Positions 1 through 5,788 of a stretch of DNA of 9,794 bases are shown here, piece by piece; position 1 is the stretch's first letter; every line of letters begins with the position of its first letter. The DNA comes from Chloroflexi bacterium RBG_13_53_26 (GTDB lineage Bacteria > Chloroflexota > Dehalococcoidia > UBA2247 > RBG-13-53-26). The notes beneath the pieces were generated by a model, which saw only the letters and a list, made by a program, of their open reading frames with translations, searched no databases and was not told the DNA's origin. The stretch lies in the NCBI GenBank assembly GCA_001795035.1, contig MGMW01000078.1:1-9794 (forward strand), given 5' to 3'. A program made the translations under genes and the position numbers.

Positions 1-38
1 GTACAGTGTGGAGTCAGCCAATGGGATACGGAGGATGA

Positions 39-671
39 TTGTTGGAAACCAGTAGCCTCCTCTCCAACTGGGCCATAGCGCTGGCCGCGGTGCTGGCAGT
101 CCTCATCGGTTTGATCGCTGGCTTTGGTGCCGTCGGTTATTTCGTCGCCGCCCGCCGGATCAAGCAGCCCTTTCTCCGCTTCCTCATCCGCTACGCCGTT
201 GTCTTCCTGCTCCTCATCGGCCTGGAGGTGGCAGTCGCTGCTCTCTTTCCCTCCGTCCATAACACACTGCGAAATGCTACGGCATCATTCGTGGGCTGGA
301 CCCTGGGACTGGCCGGGGTAAACCACTCGGTTTCAGGTCCGATCATAACGGTGAACGACCCTCTCCTCACCTTCGATGTCACCATGGCCTGCCTGGGCGG
401 GGTGCTCTTCTGGGTCTACTTGGGGCTGGTCCTGGCCGAGTCCAGGGTCACCCGCCGACAGCGGCTTATCGGCCTCACTGCGGGCTTAGTGATACTGGTG
501 GCTTTCAATCTGTTCCGGATCACCATTAGCATCTACCTGGAATGGCGCACCGGCGTCAATGTCCACAACTACTTCTATCTCTTCAACATGCTGTTTGTCT
601 TGCTGGTCTGGGCAGGCTGGGTCAGAACCCTGAAGCCCAGCGCCGCAAAACCTGTGCCAGTCACACCATAG
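39..671 (+). CDS. Exosortase/archaeosortase-family membrane protein
   Basis: A 210-residue, very hydrophobic protein with about five or six predicted membrane segments (roughly residues 12-36, 46-70, 84-95, 117-135, 143-165, 177-197). It carries the three-residue signature of the exosortase/archaeosortase family: Cys118 in ACLGG, Arg160 in NLFRI and His176 in VHNYF, each at a membrane-segment edge. In characterised relatives these residues form the active site of a membrane transpeptidase or protease that cleaves C-terminal sorting signals such as PEP-CTERM. The assignment is from motif order and topology; the subfamily and substrate are unknown, and no sorting-signal protein is visible in the window. 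The start is TTG, either at 39 or at 42 (two TTG codons in a row), with a GGAGG Shine-Dalgarno at 30-34; the spacing (7 nt) favours 42. The tail after residue 198 is a short Pro/Ala/Lys-rich hydrophilic end. Confidence 0.8.
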   Translation: MLETSSLLSNWAIALAAVLAVLIGLIAGFGAVGYFVAARRIKQPFLRFLIRYAVVFLLLIGLEVAVAALFPSVHNTLRNATASFVGWTLGLAGVNHSVSGPIITVNDPLLTFDVTMACLGGVLFWVYLGLVLAESRVTRRQRLIGLTAGLVILVAFNLFRITISIYLEWRTGVNVHNYFYLFNMLFVLLVWAGWVRTLKPSAAKPVPVTP

Positions 672-718
672 CAGGAAAGCGGCTGCAGTCCTCCTTTGGC
701 AAGGCAGAGATTCATATT

Positions 719-750
719 CTGCTGGGTGTCAGGGACCTGACACCCAGCAG
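719..750. repeat. Perfect 15-bp inverted repeat downstream of the exosortase-like gene
   Basis: CTGCTGGGTGTCAGG at 719-733 is exactly complementary to CCTGACACCCAGCAG at 736-750, with only GA between. As RNA this is a very stable hairpin with a small loop. It begins 47 nt after the exosortase-like stop codon and ends 53 nt before yggS, so it could terminate or protect the upstream transcript. No run of T follows on the plus strand (GGGGTCTTCCTC), so it is not a textbook intrinsic terminator. The near-continuous symmetry also fits a DNA-binding site or a dispersed palindromic repeat unit. I saw no second copy in this window. Confidence 0.75.
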
Positions 751-787
751 GGGTCTTCCTCAACTTCAGGTTTGAGACAAACCACGG

Positions 788-793
788 TATACT
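788..793 (+). promoter_or_regulatory. Candidate -10 box of yggS, implying a leaderless or near-leaderless mRNA
   Basis: TATACT (5 of 6 to the sigma70 -10 consensus) ends 10 nt before the yggS ATG at 804. No Shine-Dalgarno sequence lies in those 10 nt (TTAGTCCATC). A transcription start about 7 nt after the box would fall almost at the ATG. No good -35 element sits at 16-18 nt; TTGAGA is present at 771-776 but is too close (10 nt spacer). The TANNNT-about-10-nt-before-ATG arrangement is a known predictor of leaderless genes. Confidence 0.45.
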
Positions 794-803
794 TTAGTCC
801 ATC

Positions 804-1505
804 ATGCACGGTAATCCGGCGTCACCCGACATCAAATCAGCAGACATTGGACAGAATGTCCATGAAGTCCAGCGGCGCATCGCCAGAGCGGCCACAAAGG
901 CTGGCAGGTCTCCTGCCGACTTAACCGTCATCGGAGTGACCAAGACAGTGGATCCGCTGCTCATTCAACAGGCTTTCCAGGCAGGTATCAGGCACTTCGG
1001 GGAGAGTAGAATCCAGGAGGCAAAGGACAAGATGGCTCAGCTATCGGTGCTTCAGCCGCGTCCCACCTGGCATATGGTGGGCCATCTGCAGACCAACAAG
1101 GTGAAGACAGCTATAGAACTCTTCGATGTTATTCACAGCGTTGATTCCATCAGACTAGCCGAGGCCATCAGCGAACACGCTCAGCAGGCTATCCCCATCC
1201 TCATCCAGGTCAATGTCTCTGGCGAAGCCAGCAAATACGGCTTCCCTCCCAACAAGGTTCGCTCAACAATAGAGCAAGCGTCTCACCTTCCTCACCTGGA
1301 GATAAAGGGGCTGATGACCATCGCTCCATACACTGACAATCCTGAGGACATCCGACCTATATTCAGGCAGCTCAGGATGTTGAGGGATTCCCTGGGATTG
1401 GAGCATCTTTCTATGGGCATGACCGATGACTTCGAGGTGGCTATCGAGGAAGGGGCCACTATGGTAAGAATCGGACGGGCTATCTTCGGTGAGAGGGAGG
1501 ACTAG
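804..1505 (+). CDS. yggS: YggS/PROSC-family PLP homeostasis protein
   Basis: A 233-residue protein of the pyridoxal-phosphate-binding YggS family, a single-domain fold related to the N-terminal half of alanine racemase. It is not known to be an enzyme; relatives buffer intracellular PLP and affect amino-acid and keto-acid pools. The PLP-binding lysine is Lys47 in VIGVTK. Other family landmarks are HFGESRIQEA, WHMVGHLQTNK, LIQVNVSGEASKYGF, GLMTIAPYT and the phosphate-binding end MVRIGRAIFG. The usual SMGMSxD motif reads SMGMTDD here, a conservative change. Length is typical. The ATG start is supported by the -10 box just upstream and the normal N-terminal length; there is no ribosome-binding site. 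Only 4 nt separate its stop from proC, so the two are almost certainly cotranscribed, a pairing seen across many bacteria. Confidence 0.93.
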   Translation: MHGNPASPDIKSADIGQNVHEVQRRIARAATKAGRSPADLTVIGVTKTVDPLLIQQAFQAGIRHFGESRIQEAKDKMAQLSVLQPRPTWHMVGHLQTNKVKTAIELFDVIHSVDSIRLAEAISEHAQQAIPILIQVNVSGEASKYGFPPNKVRSTIEQASHLPHLEIKGLMTIAPYTDNPEDIRPIFRQLRMLRDSLGLEHLSMGMTDDFEVAIEEGATMVRIGRAIFGERED

Positions 1506-1509
1506 CATC

Positions 1510-2313
1510 ATGAGAATTGCCTTCATCGGCGGCGGCAACATGGGCGAGGCTATGATCCGGAGCATTCTGGACGGAGGTGTGGCCGAGGCCACAGATATCG
1601 CGGCCAGTGATGTCAGCGAGGCCAGGCGTTCCTACCTCAGCCAGAAATACGGCATCGCCGCCCTTCCGAACAACCGCTCCGCCGCAGAGAAGGCTGAAGT
1701 CATCATTTTGGCCGTTAAACCAGTCTCGATGCCTGAAGTGATGGAGGATCTCAAAGGTTCCATCAAACCAGGGCAGACGGTCCTCTCCATAGCCGCCGGG
1801 ATAACCCTGGCCAAGCTGTGCCAAGGGCTGGATCGTAAGTCGGTTGTTCGGGCCATGCCCAACATGCCCGCCCTGATCGGGGAAGGGATGACCGTATGGA
1901 CAGCCACCGGCGACACAAAAGAGGAAGATAAACAGAGAGCACGGTTGGTACTGGGGGCACTGGGCAAGCAGGTATTTGTCCCCGATGAGAAGTATATCGA
2001 TATGGCTACGGCAGTGAGTGGCAGCGGGCCAGCCTACATTTTCCTCATTATTGAGTCTTTAGTCGATGCCGCAGTACGAATCGGCCTCCCCCGTGACCTG
2101 GCCCACGAGCTGGTACTGGAAACGGTCTCAGGATCAACACATCTGATCCAGAAGTCAGGCAAACACCCCGCCGAGCTGCGAAATCAGGTCACCTCTCCCG
2201 GAGGGACAACAGCCGAGGGTTTGCACCAACTGGAGGAGGGAAGCTTGAGAGCCCTCCTGGCCCGGGCAATCATCGCTGCTTACGAGAAGGCAAAAGCGCT
2301 CAGAGGGGAGTAG
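1510..2313 (+). CDS. proC: Pyrroline-5-carboxylate reductase
   Basis: Reduces 1-pyrroline-5-carboxylate to L-proline with NAD(P)H, the last step of proline synthesis, in the cytoplasm. The 267-residue protein opens with a Rossmann dinucleotide-binding motif (IAFIGGGNMGEAM), followed by ILAVKP, RAMPNMPALIGEGMT and the C-terminal dimerisation domain with AVSGSGPAYIF and the family signature around QVTSPGGTTAEGL. Length is normal for ProC. I chose the ATG at 1510 over the in-frame GTG at 1489 (inside the yggS end). The glycine-rich loop then starts at the usual distance, and a purine-rich GAGGGAGG at 1493-1500 lies 9 nt upstream as the ribosome-binding site. It follows yggS by 4 nt and precedes a yggT remnant. 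Confidence 0.95.
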   Translation: MRIAFIGGGNMGEAMIRSILDGGVAEATDIAASDVSEARRSYLSQKYGIAALPNNRSAAEKAEVIILAVKPVSMPEVMEDLKGSIKPGQTVLSIAAGITLAKLCQGLDRKSVVRAMPNMPALIGEGMTVWTATGDTKEEDKQRARLVLGALGKQVFVPDEKYIDMATAVSGSGPAYIFLIIESLVDAAVRIGLPRDLAHELVLETVSGSTHLIQKSGKHPAELRNQVTSPGGTTAEGLHQLEEGSLRALLARAIIAAYEKAKALRGE

Positions 2314-2317
2314 AACC

Positions 2318-2552
2318 ATCGAAACACTGGTGACTACTGTCGTCATTCTATGTCAATATCCGGGCCATCCTCTCCTGGTTCCCGATCAGTCCCGACAACC
2401 CCATAATAGTCATCCTTAACTACATTACCGAACCGATCATTGCCCCTCTGCGCCGCATAGTGCCCAGAATCGACATGATCGACTTCGCCCCATTCGTAGC
2501 CATTGCCATCCTGATGATCATCACCTGGCTATTGTCCCGGCTAGTCCTCTAA
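2318..2552 (+). pseudogene. yggT: YggT-family membrane protein, apparently frameshifted
   Basis: No single reading frame covers this gene. From 2349 to the TAA at 2550-2552 one frame encodes 67 residues typical of the YggT (YlmG) family: RAILSWFPISPDNP, a middle part with ITEPIIAPLRR, and a final hydrophobic segment ending in WLLSRLVL. Upstream, that frame meets a TGA at 2331. The missing N-terminal hydrophobic residues (IETLVTTVVI) are in another frame, at 2318-2347, so one extra base (or two missing) lies near 2348. The codon in the start position is ATC (2318), 7 nt after the GAGGGGAG sequence at 2303-2310 in the proC end, where an ATG would be expected. Joined, the product would be about 78 residues, near family size. 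It could be a real pseudogene, two sequence errors, or a shorter protein begun from CTG at 2337. YggT proteins are small membrane proteins of uncertain role, often next to yggS/proC. Confidence 0.72.
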
Positions 2553-2554
2553 AC

Positions 2555-2581
2555 TTGACCATCCGGTATCTGGTATATGAT
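2555..2581 (+). promoter_or_regulatory. Candidate promoter of the cvpA-like gene
   Basis: TTGACC at 2555-2560 (5 of 6 to the -35 consensus) and TATGAT at 2576-2581 (5 of 6 to the -10 consensus) are separated by 15 nt, slightly shorter than the usual 16-18. It starts just after the yggT stop codon and would give a leader of about 48 nt carrying the GAGGTG ribosome-binding site of the next gene. The short spacer keeps confidence low. Confidence 0.35.
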
Positions 2582-2635
2582 ATGAGTAGCACAATCCAGA
2601 CTTGGCTATCCCGCTGAGCACTTACGAGGTGAATA

Positions 2636-3139
2636 ATGAACTGGGTAGATGGCGTAATTATCATCATAGCGTTGATCGGTGCCTTCTCTGGATTCAGGCA
2701 AGGGCTTATTATGTCCTTCGTCGGTTTTCTCGGACTGATCGCTGGCGTAGCCTTGGCCGGCTGGGCCGCTGATCCCCTGGCCGACAAGATTTCGCCTGAC
2801 GGTGCAGGGTGGGCATACATACTGGCCTTTATCATCGTCCTGATCATTGTCATGGTGATATTCCACATAGTGGGCACCATCATCAAGCAGTTCATCAAGC
2901 TGATAATGCTGGGATGGCTGGATTCACTCGGGGGAGCGCTGCTGGGGCTGTTTGTTGGCGCCCTGCTCGCTGCCGCCGTTCTCATAGCTGTAGGTAGATG
3001 GGCAGCCGGCGTCGGGGCATCTGGGGTAGAGGAGGCTATTGGCAACTCTGCGCTGGCCGAGTTACTGATGGACAGCTTCCGTCTGTTGCTACTTCTCCTC
3101 CCTGAGAGGTTCAGCGTGGTCAGGGAGTTCTTTGCCTGA
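2636..3139 (+). CDS. CvpA-family membrane protein
   Basis: A 167-residue integral membrane protein with four predicted membrane segments (about residues 4-25, 28-48, 60-84 and 93-118). It opens with the CvpA-family pattern NWVDGVIIIIALIGAFSGFR followed by QGLIMSFVGFLG, and has GWLDSLGGALLGLFVGAL before the last membrane segment. CvpA proteins were first linked to colicin V production and have since been tied to envelope and stress functions; the molecular role is not settled. The ATG has a GAGGTG ribosome-binding site at 2626-2631. The last 45 residues are less conserved and contain a run of leucines. It is the final plus-strand gene and converges on the ferredoxin gene. Whether it is cotranscribed with yggS-proC or has its own promoter at 2555-2581 is open. 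Confidence 0.85.
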   Translation: MNWVDGVIIIIALIGAFSGFRQGLIMSFVGFLGLIAGVALAGWAADPLADKISPDGAGWAYILAFIIVLIIVMVIFHIVGTIIKQFIKLIMLGWLDSLGGALLGLFVGALLAAAVLIAVGRWAAGVGASGVEEAIGNSALAELLMDSFRLLLLLLPERFSVVREFFA

Positions 3140-3148
3140 TGTGCGGGC

Positions 3149-3176
3149 GGGCAGAAAGGCCAGAGCCTTCCTGCCC
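3149..3176. terminator. Stem-loop between convergent genes, possible bidirectional terminator
   Basis: GGGCAGAAAGG (3149-3159) pairs with CCTTCCTGCCC (3166-3176) with one A/C mismatch and a 6-nt loop. It lies between the cvpA-like stop (3139) and the ferredoxin stop (3194), the only intergenic stretch where both transcripts should end. Neither strand has a clear U-tract after the stem, so termination without help is uncertain. Confidence 0.5.
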
Positions 3177-3193
3177 ATCAATTGCAGATCGGA

Positions 3194-3460
3194 CTAGGCA
3201 GCGGCTGGCGTCTTCCCCGGATTCTGCTTCTTCCACTTCTCGAGCAACTGCTCCTTGGTCTCTTTGTGGGCCGGATCAGGCACACAGCAATCCACAGGGC
3301 ACTGCTCCACACATTTAGCAGTCGAGTACCAGCCTACACACTCAGTGCATTTGTCAGGGTCGATGACATAGATTGTATCCGCTTCCTTGATGGCAGCGTT
3401 CTTGCACTCTACCTCACAAGCCCCACAGCTAATACACTCCTCCGTAATTTTGTAGGCCAT
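3194..3460 (-). CDS. YfhL-type 2[4Fe-4S] ferredoxin
   Basis: An 88-residue soluble electron carrier with two [4Fe-4S] sites. The first motif is CxxCxxCxxxC at Cys9, 12, 15 and 19. The second is CxxC-x8-CxxxCP at Cys38, 41, 50 and 54. The enlarged gap between the second and third cysteines of that motif, together with the C-terminal stretch DPAHKETKEQLLEKW, is the hallmark of the Allochromatium/YfhL class, whose clusters have very low and unequal potentials in studied members. Two extra cysteines follow (Cys58, 59). The ATG is preceded by a strong AAGGAGG at 3469-3475 with a 7-nt spacer. It lies 25 nt after coaD and is probably the last gene of rsmD-coaD-ferredoxin. A ferredoxin beside coaD is also found in other phyla. 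Its redox partner is not visible here. Confidence 0.93.
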   Translation of the reverse strand: MAYKITEECISCGACEVECKNAAIKEADTIYVIDPDKCTECVGWYSTAKCVEQCPVDCCVPDPAHKETKEQLLEKWKKQNPGKTPAAA

Positions 3461-3485
3461 TCAGTTTCCTCCTTCTGTGTTTGTT

Positions 3486-3995
3486 CTACTTTTTTCTTCT
3501 GTTCTTCTTCTCAGGCTTGAGCGACAGCTTCTTGATCAAGGCTCTGGCAGAGCAGTCAGGCACAAAAACACTGACATCTCCACCACCATGAGCCGCCTCT
3601 TTGAGCAAGCTTGAGCTGATGAACTGGTAATCTGCGTTAGACATAAGGCAGATGGTGTCTATGACCGGTGCCATCTTGCGGTTCATCAGAGCCATGTCAA
3701 ACTCTCGCTCAAAGTCAGAGCCCATCCGCAAACCACGCACGATAAACTTGGCACCTATCCGTCTGGCGAATTCGATAGTAAGAGAGCTATAGGCTTCAAC
3801 GCGCACATTAGGCACGTGAGCCGTCGCTTCCTTAACTAGAGCCACCCGCTCTGCAGTTGTGAACAGGAGGTTTTTCGGAGGCGTGTCGAATACGCCGATG
3901 ACCAGTTCATCAAAGAGGGATGCCGCTCTGGTGGCAACATCCACATGTCCTTTGGTTACCGGATCGAAGCTGCCGGGGTAGAGCGCTATTCTCAA
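3486..3995 (-). CDS. coaD: Phosphopantetheine adenylyltransferase
   Basis: Transfers AMP from ATP to 4'-phosphopantetheine to give dephospho-CoA, the penultimate step of CoA synthesis, in the cytoplasm. The 169-residue protein shows all nucleotidyltransferase marks: PGSFDPVTKGH at residues 7-17 (the T/HxGH motif), Lys41 in the loop after the second strand, RGLRMGSDFEREF at 87-99, and ISSSLLKE at 126-133. It is slightly longer than usual owing to a basic tail (EKKNRRKK). The start is TTG at 3995, in the TTGA shared with the rsmD stop; AGGAGG at 4003-4008 stands 7 nt upstream. An ATG lies closer to that site but is in the wrong frame. The overlap suggests translational coupling to rsmD. Confidence 0.96.
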   Translation of the reverse strand: MRIALYPGSFDPVTKGHVDVATRAASLFDELVIGVFDTPPKNLLFTTAERVALVKEATAHVPNVRVEAYSSLTIEFARRIGAKFIVRGLRMGSDFEREFDMALMNRKMAPVIDTICLMSNADYQFISSSLLKEAAHGGGDVSVFVPDCSARALIKKLSLKPEKKNRRKK

Positions 3996-4543
3996 TTATC
4001 ATCCTCCTGTCGATAGAATGAAAGGCAGGTGTCCCCATAACGCCGACTCTTAATGAGGTGAAATGATTTGAACTCCTGGGGCAAGGGCTGGTGTGTAGAG
4101 TGTTGTACCACCACTGTGGAGTCTCCTCCAACAAGACGAGATTCGAAGAGATTGCTCAGGGTGCTCTCCAGTGAGGTATCGGAATACGGGGGGTCCAGAA
4201 AGACCACATCATACACTTTGTTGACTATGGAAAACGCTCTATTGACACTGCAACAGTAGACTGCCGATTGCGATGTCAAACCTGTCTTCTTCAGATTGTC
4301 CCTGATCATATCGCAAGATCGCGCGTTGCGTTCAACAAAATCCACCCAGCGAGCACCACGACTGAGGGCTTCAATTCCCAACGCACCGCTGCCAGCATAG
4401 AGGTCAACGGCTTGCCAGTCCTCGCCAACCATGGGTTGCAGGATGGAGAGTATTGCCCCACGAACCAACTCAGTTGTGGGACGAGTATAGCTCTTTGGAG
4501 ACCTGAGTCTTGCTCCCTTCACACTGCCAGCAATAACTCGCAT
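3992..4543 (-). CDS. rsmD: 16S rRNA (guanine(966)-N2)-methyltransferase
   Basis: A 183-residue SAM-dependent methyltransferase of the RsmD family, which methylates G966 of 16S rRNA during small-subunit assembly. The N-terminus MRVIAGSVKGARLRSP is characteristic. SAM-binding motif I is DLYAGSGALGIEALSRG (residues 47-63), with the acidic Glu71 at the end of the next strand. The amino-methyltransferase catalytic motif is LDPPY (116-120), as in enzymes that methylate exocyclic amines of bases. Length matches the family. The ATG at 4543 lies only 12 nt after a consensus TATAAT, and the only purine-rich stretch (GAGG) touches the start codon. Its stop overlaps the coaD start by 2 nt. It is the first gene of rsmD-coaD-ferredoxin. 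Confidence 0.94.
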   Translation of the reverse strand: MRVIAGSVKGARLRSPKSYTRPTTELVRGAILSILQPMVGEDWQAVDLYAGSGALGIEALSRGARWVDFVERNARSCDMIRDNLKKTGLTSQSAVYCCSVNRAFSIVNKVYDVVFLDPPYSDTSLESTLSNLFESRLVGGDSTVVVQHSTHQPLPQEFKSFHLIKSRRYGDTCLSFYRQEDDN

Positions 4544-4555
4544 CCTCAGTCTAAC

Positions 4556-4583
4556 ATTATAGCTAAATTCGCTTCTCAGTCAA
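4556..4583 (-). promoter_or_regulatory. Strong sigma70-type promoter for rsmD-coaD-ferredoxin
   Basis: On the minus strand TTGACT (4583-4578; 5 of 6 to the -35 consensus) and TATAAT (4561-4556; 6 of 6 to the -10 consensus) are separated by 16 nt. The -10 box ends 12 nt before the rsmD ATG, so transcription should start 4-7 nt before the ATG, giving a nearly leaderless message. It is the best promoter match found in the window. Confidence 0.75.
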
Positions 4584-4652
4584 AACTTTCAGGGATATCC
4601 GCAGCCTATTGGCCACAAACATGGGGAGATGCTTTGCCGTAGTGAAGAGGAA

Positions 4653-4683
4653 GGTCAGCTACACCTGTTCTGGAAGCTGAACC
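4653..4683 (-). terminator. Weak stem-loop downstream of leuB
   Basis: On the minus strand GGTTCAGCT (4683-4675) can pair with AGCTGACC (4660-4653), eight base pairs with one bulged T and a 14-nt loop, 10 nt after the leuB stop. A pyrimidine-rich TTCCTCTTC follows instead of a clean U-tract. Position suits the end of the ilv-leu transcript, but the structure is modest. Confidence 0.3.
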
Positions 4684-4693
4684 ATACACGACA

Positions 4694-5788
4694 TCATGCC
4701 CTTATGTTCTTGGTGATCAAATCCCCCATCTCGTTTGTCCCCACCCTTACGCTCGCCTCATCCATGATATCATACGTACGGTAGCCAGCCTCCAGAGCAC
4801 TGACCACTGCCTTCTCAACAATCTGCGCTTCCTTCTCCAGCCCGAACGAATAGCGTAGCATCATGGCGCAGCTCAGGATAGTAGCCACTGGATTGGCCAT
4901 ATTCTGGCCCGCCCTCTTGGGAGCACTGCCATGAATAGGCTCATAAAGCCCAAAGGCCCTCACGCCCGGCTTGGGCACCGCGGCCAGGCTGGCTGAGGGT
5001 AGCATCCCCATAGAACCAGCCAGCATCGACGCTTCGTCAGTCAAAATATCACCAAACATATTCTCGGTTACCAGAACATCGAAGTATGTAGGACGCTGGA
5101 TCAGCCTCATGGCACAGGCATCAACCAGCATGTGCTCCAATTCCACTTCGGGATAGTCGGTTGCCACTTCCGTGGCCACCTGCCTCCATAACCGCGACGA
5201 CTCCAGAACATTGGCCTTGTCCACTGATACCAGCTTCCTCCGCCTGCCCATAGCCAGCTCAAACCCCACCCTCAGGATGCGTTCGATCTCCTTTTCTGAG
5301 TAGAGCATACTGTCCACCGCACGCCTGCCCTTGGTAGTCTGCCAGCGCTTCTTGGGTTTGCCAAAGTAAAGCCCGCCGGTAAGCTCACGCACCACTACCA
5401 TGTCCACTCCTCTGATAATCTCCGGTTTCAGCGTGGTGGAATCGACAAGCATAGGAAAGACCTTTACCGGCCGCAGATTGGCGAACAACCGCAGCTCCTT
5501 TCGCAACGCCATGAGGCCATCCTCCGGGCGGACTTTGGCCAGGGGATCGTCCCACTTCGGGCCACCTACCGCCCCGAGCAGAACGGCATGACATCGCTTG
5601 CACATCTTCAGGGTGTCTTTAGTCAGCGCTACTCCATGCTGGTCAATAGCAACACCACCAATCTGACCATGGAGAAGACGAAACTCGTGACCGAATCCCT
5701 TGCCAACCGCCTCCAGAACCTTCACCGACTCAGCCACTACCTCAGGACCAACACCATCACCAGGCAGCATAGCTATGCTGAACTTCAT
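4694..5788 (-). CDS. leuB: 3-isopropylmalate dehydrogenase
   Basis: Oxidises and decarboxylates (2R,3S)-3-isopropylmalate to 2-ketoisocaproate using NAD+, the third committed step of leucine synthesis. The 364-residue protein has the beta-decarboxylating dehydrogenase pattern: LPGDGVGPEV near the N-terminus, LFANLRPVKVFP (101-112), RELTGGLYFG (134-143, with Tyr141), SVDKANVLESSRLWR (188-202, catalytic Lys191), Asp223, and the metal-binding NMFGDILTDEASMLAGSMG (Asp247 and Asp251). The NAD-binding stretch EPIHGSAPKRAGQNMANP begins near residue 283. Its ATG overlaps the leuD stop as ATGA, and AAGGGGAG at 5796-5803 is the ribosome-binding site. It is last in ilvC-leuA-leuC-leuD-leuB. LeuB enzymes can also act on 3-methylmalate in citramalate-route isoleucine synthesis; nothing here tests that. 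Confidence 0.97.
   Translation of the reverse strand: MKFSIAMLPGDGVGPEVVAESVKVLEAVGKGFGHEFRLLHGQIGGVAIDQHGVALTKDTLKMCKRCHAVLLGAVGGPKWDDPLAKVRPEDGLMALRKELRLFANLRPVKVFPMLVDSTTLKPEIIRGVDMVVVRELTGGLYFGKPKKRWQTTKGRRAVDSMLYSEKEIERILRVGFELAMGRRRKLVSVDKANVLESSRLWRQVATEVATDYPEVELEHMLVDACAMRLIQRPTYFDVLVTENMFGDILTDEASMLAGSMGMLPSASLAAVPKPGVRAFGLYEPIHGSAPKRAGQNMANPVATILSCAMMLRYSFGLEKEAQIVEKAVVSALEAGYRTYDIMDEASVRVGTNEMGDLITKNIRA

Noticed and set aside
1..55. C-terminal end of an upstream gene before the exosortase-like gene
   Set aside because: Two plus frames are open from the edge to stops at 36-38 and 53-55, but the peptides are too short to choose between or recognise.
1489..1509. GTG start for proC at 1489
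   Set aside because: It would place seven atypical residues before the Rossmann motif; the ATG at 1510 has a suitable ribosome-binding site.
2521..3045. 174-codon minus-strand ORF opposite the cvpA-like gene
   Set aside because: The plus-strand protein has clear CvpA features and a ribosome-binding site; the antisense product is Ser/Pro/Met-rich with no family likeness.
4544..4693. Further gene or RNA between leuB and rsmD
   Set aside because: Apart from the rsmD promoter and a weak stem-loop I see no ORF with support and no tRNA-like structure.
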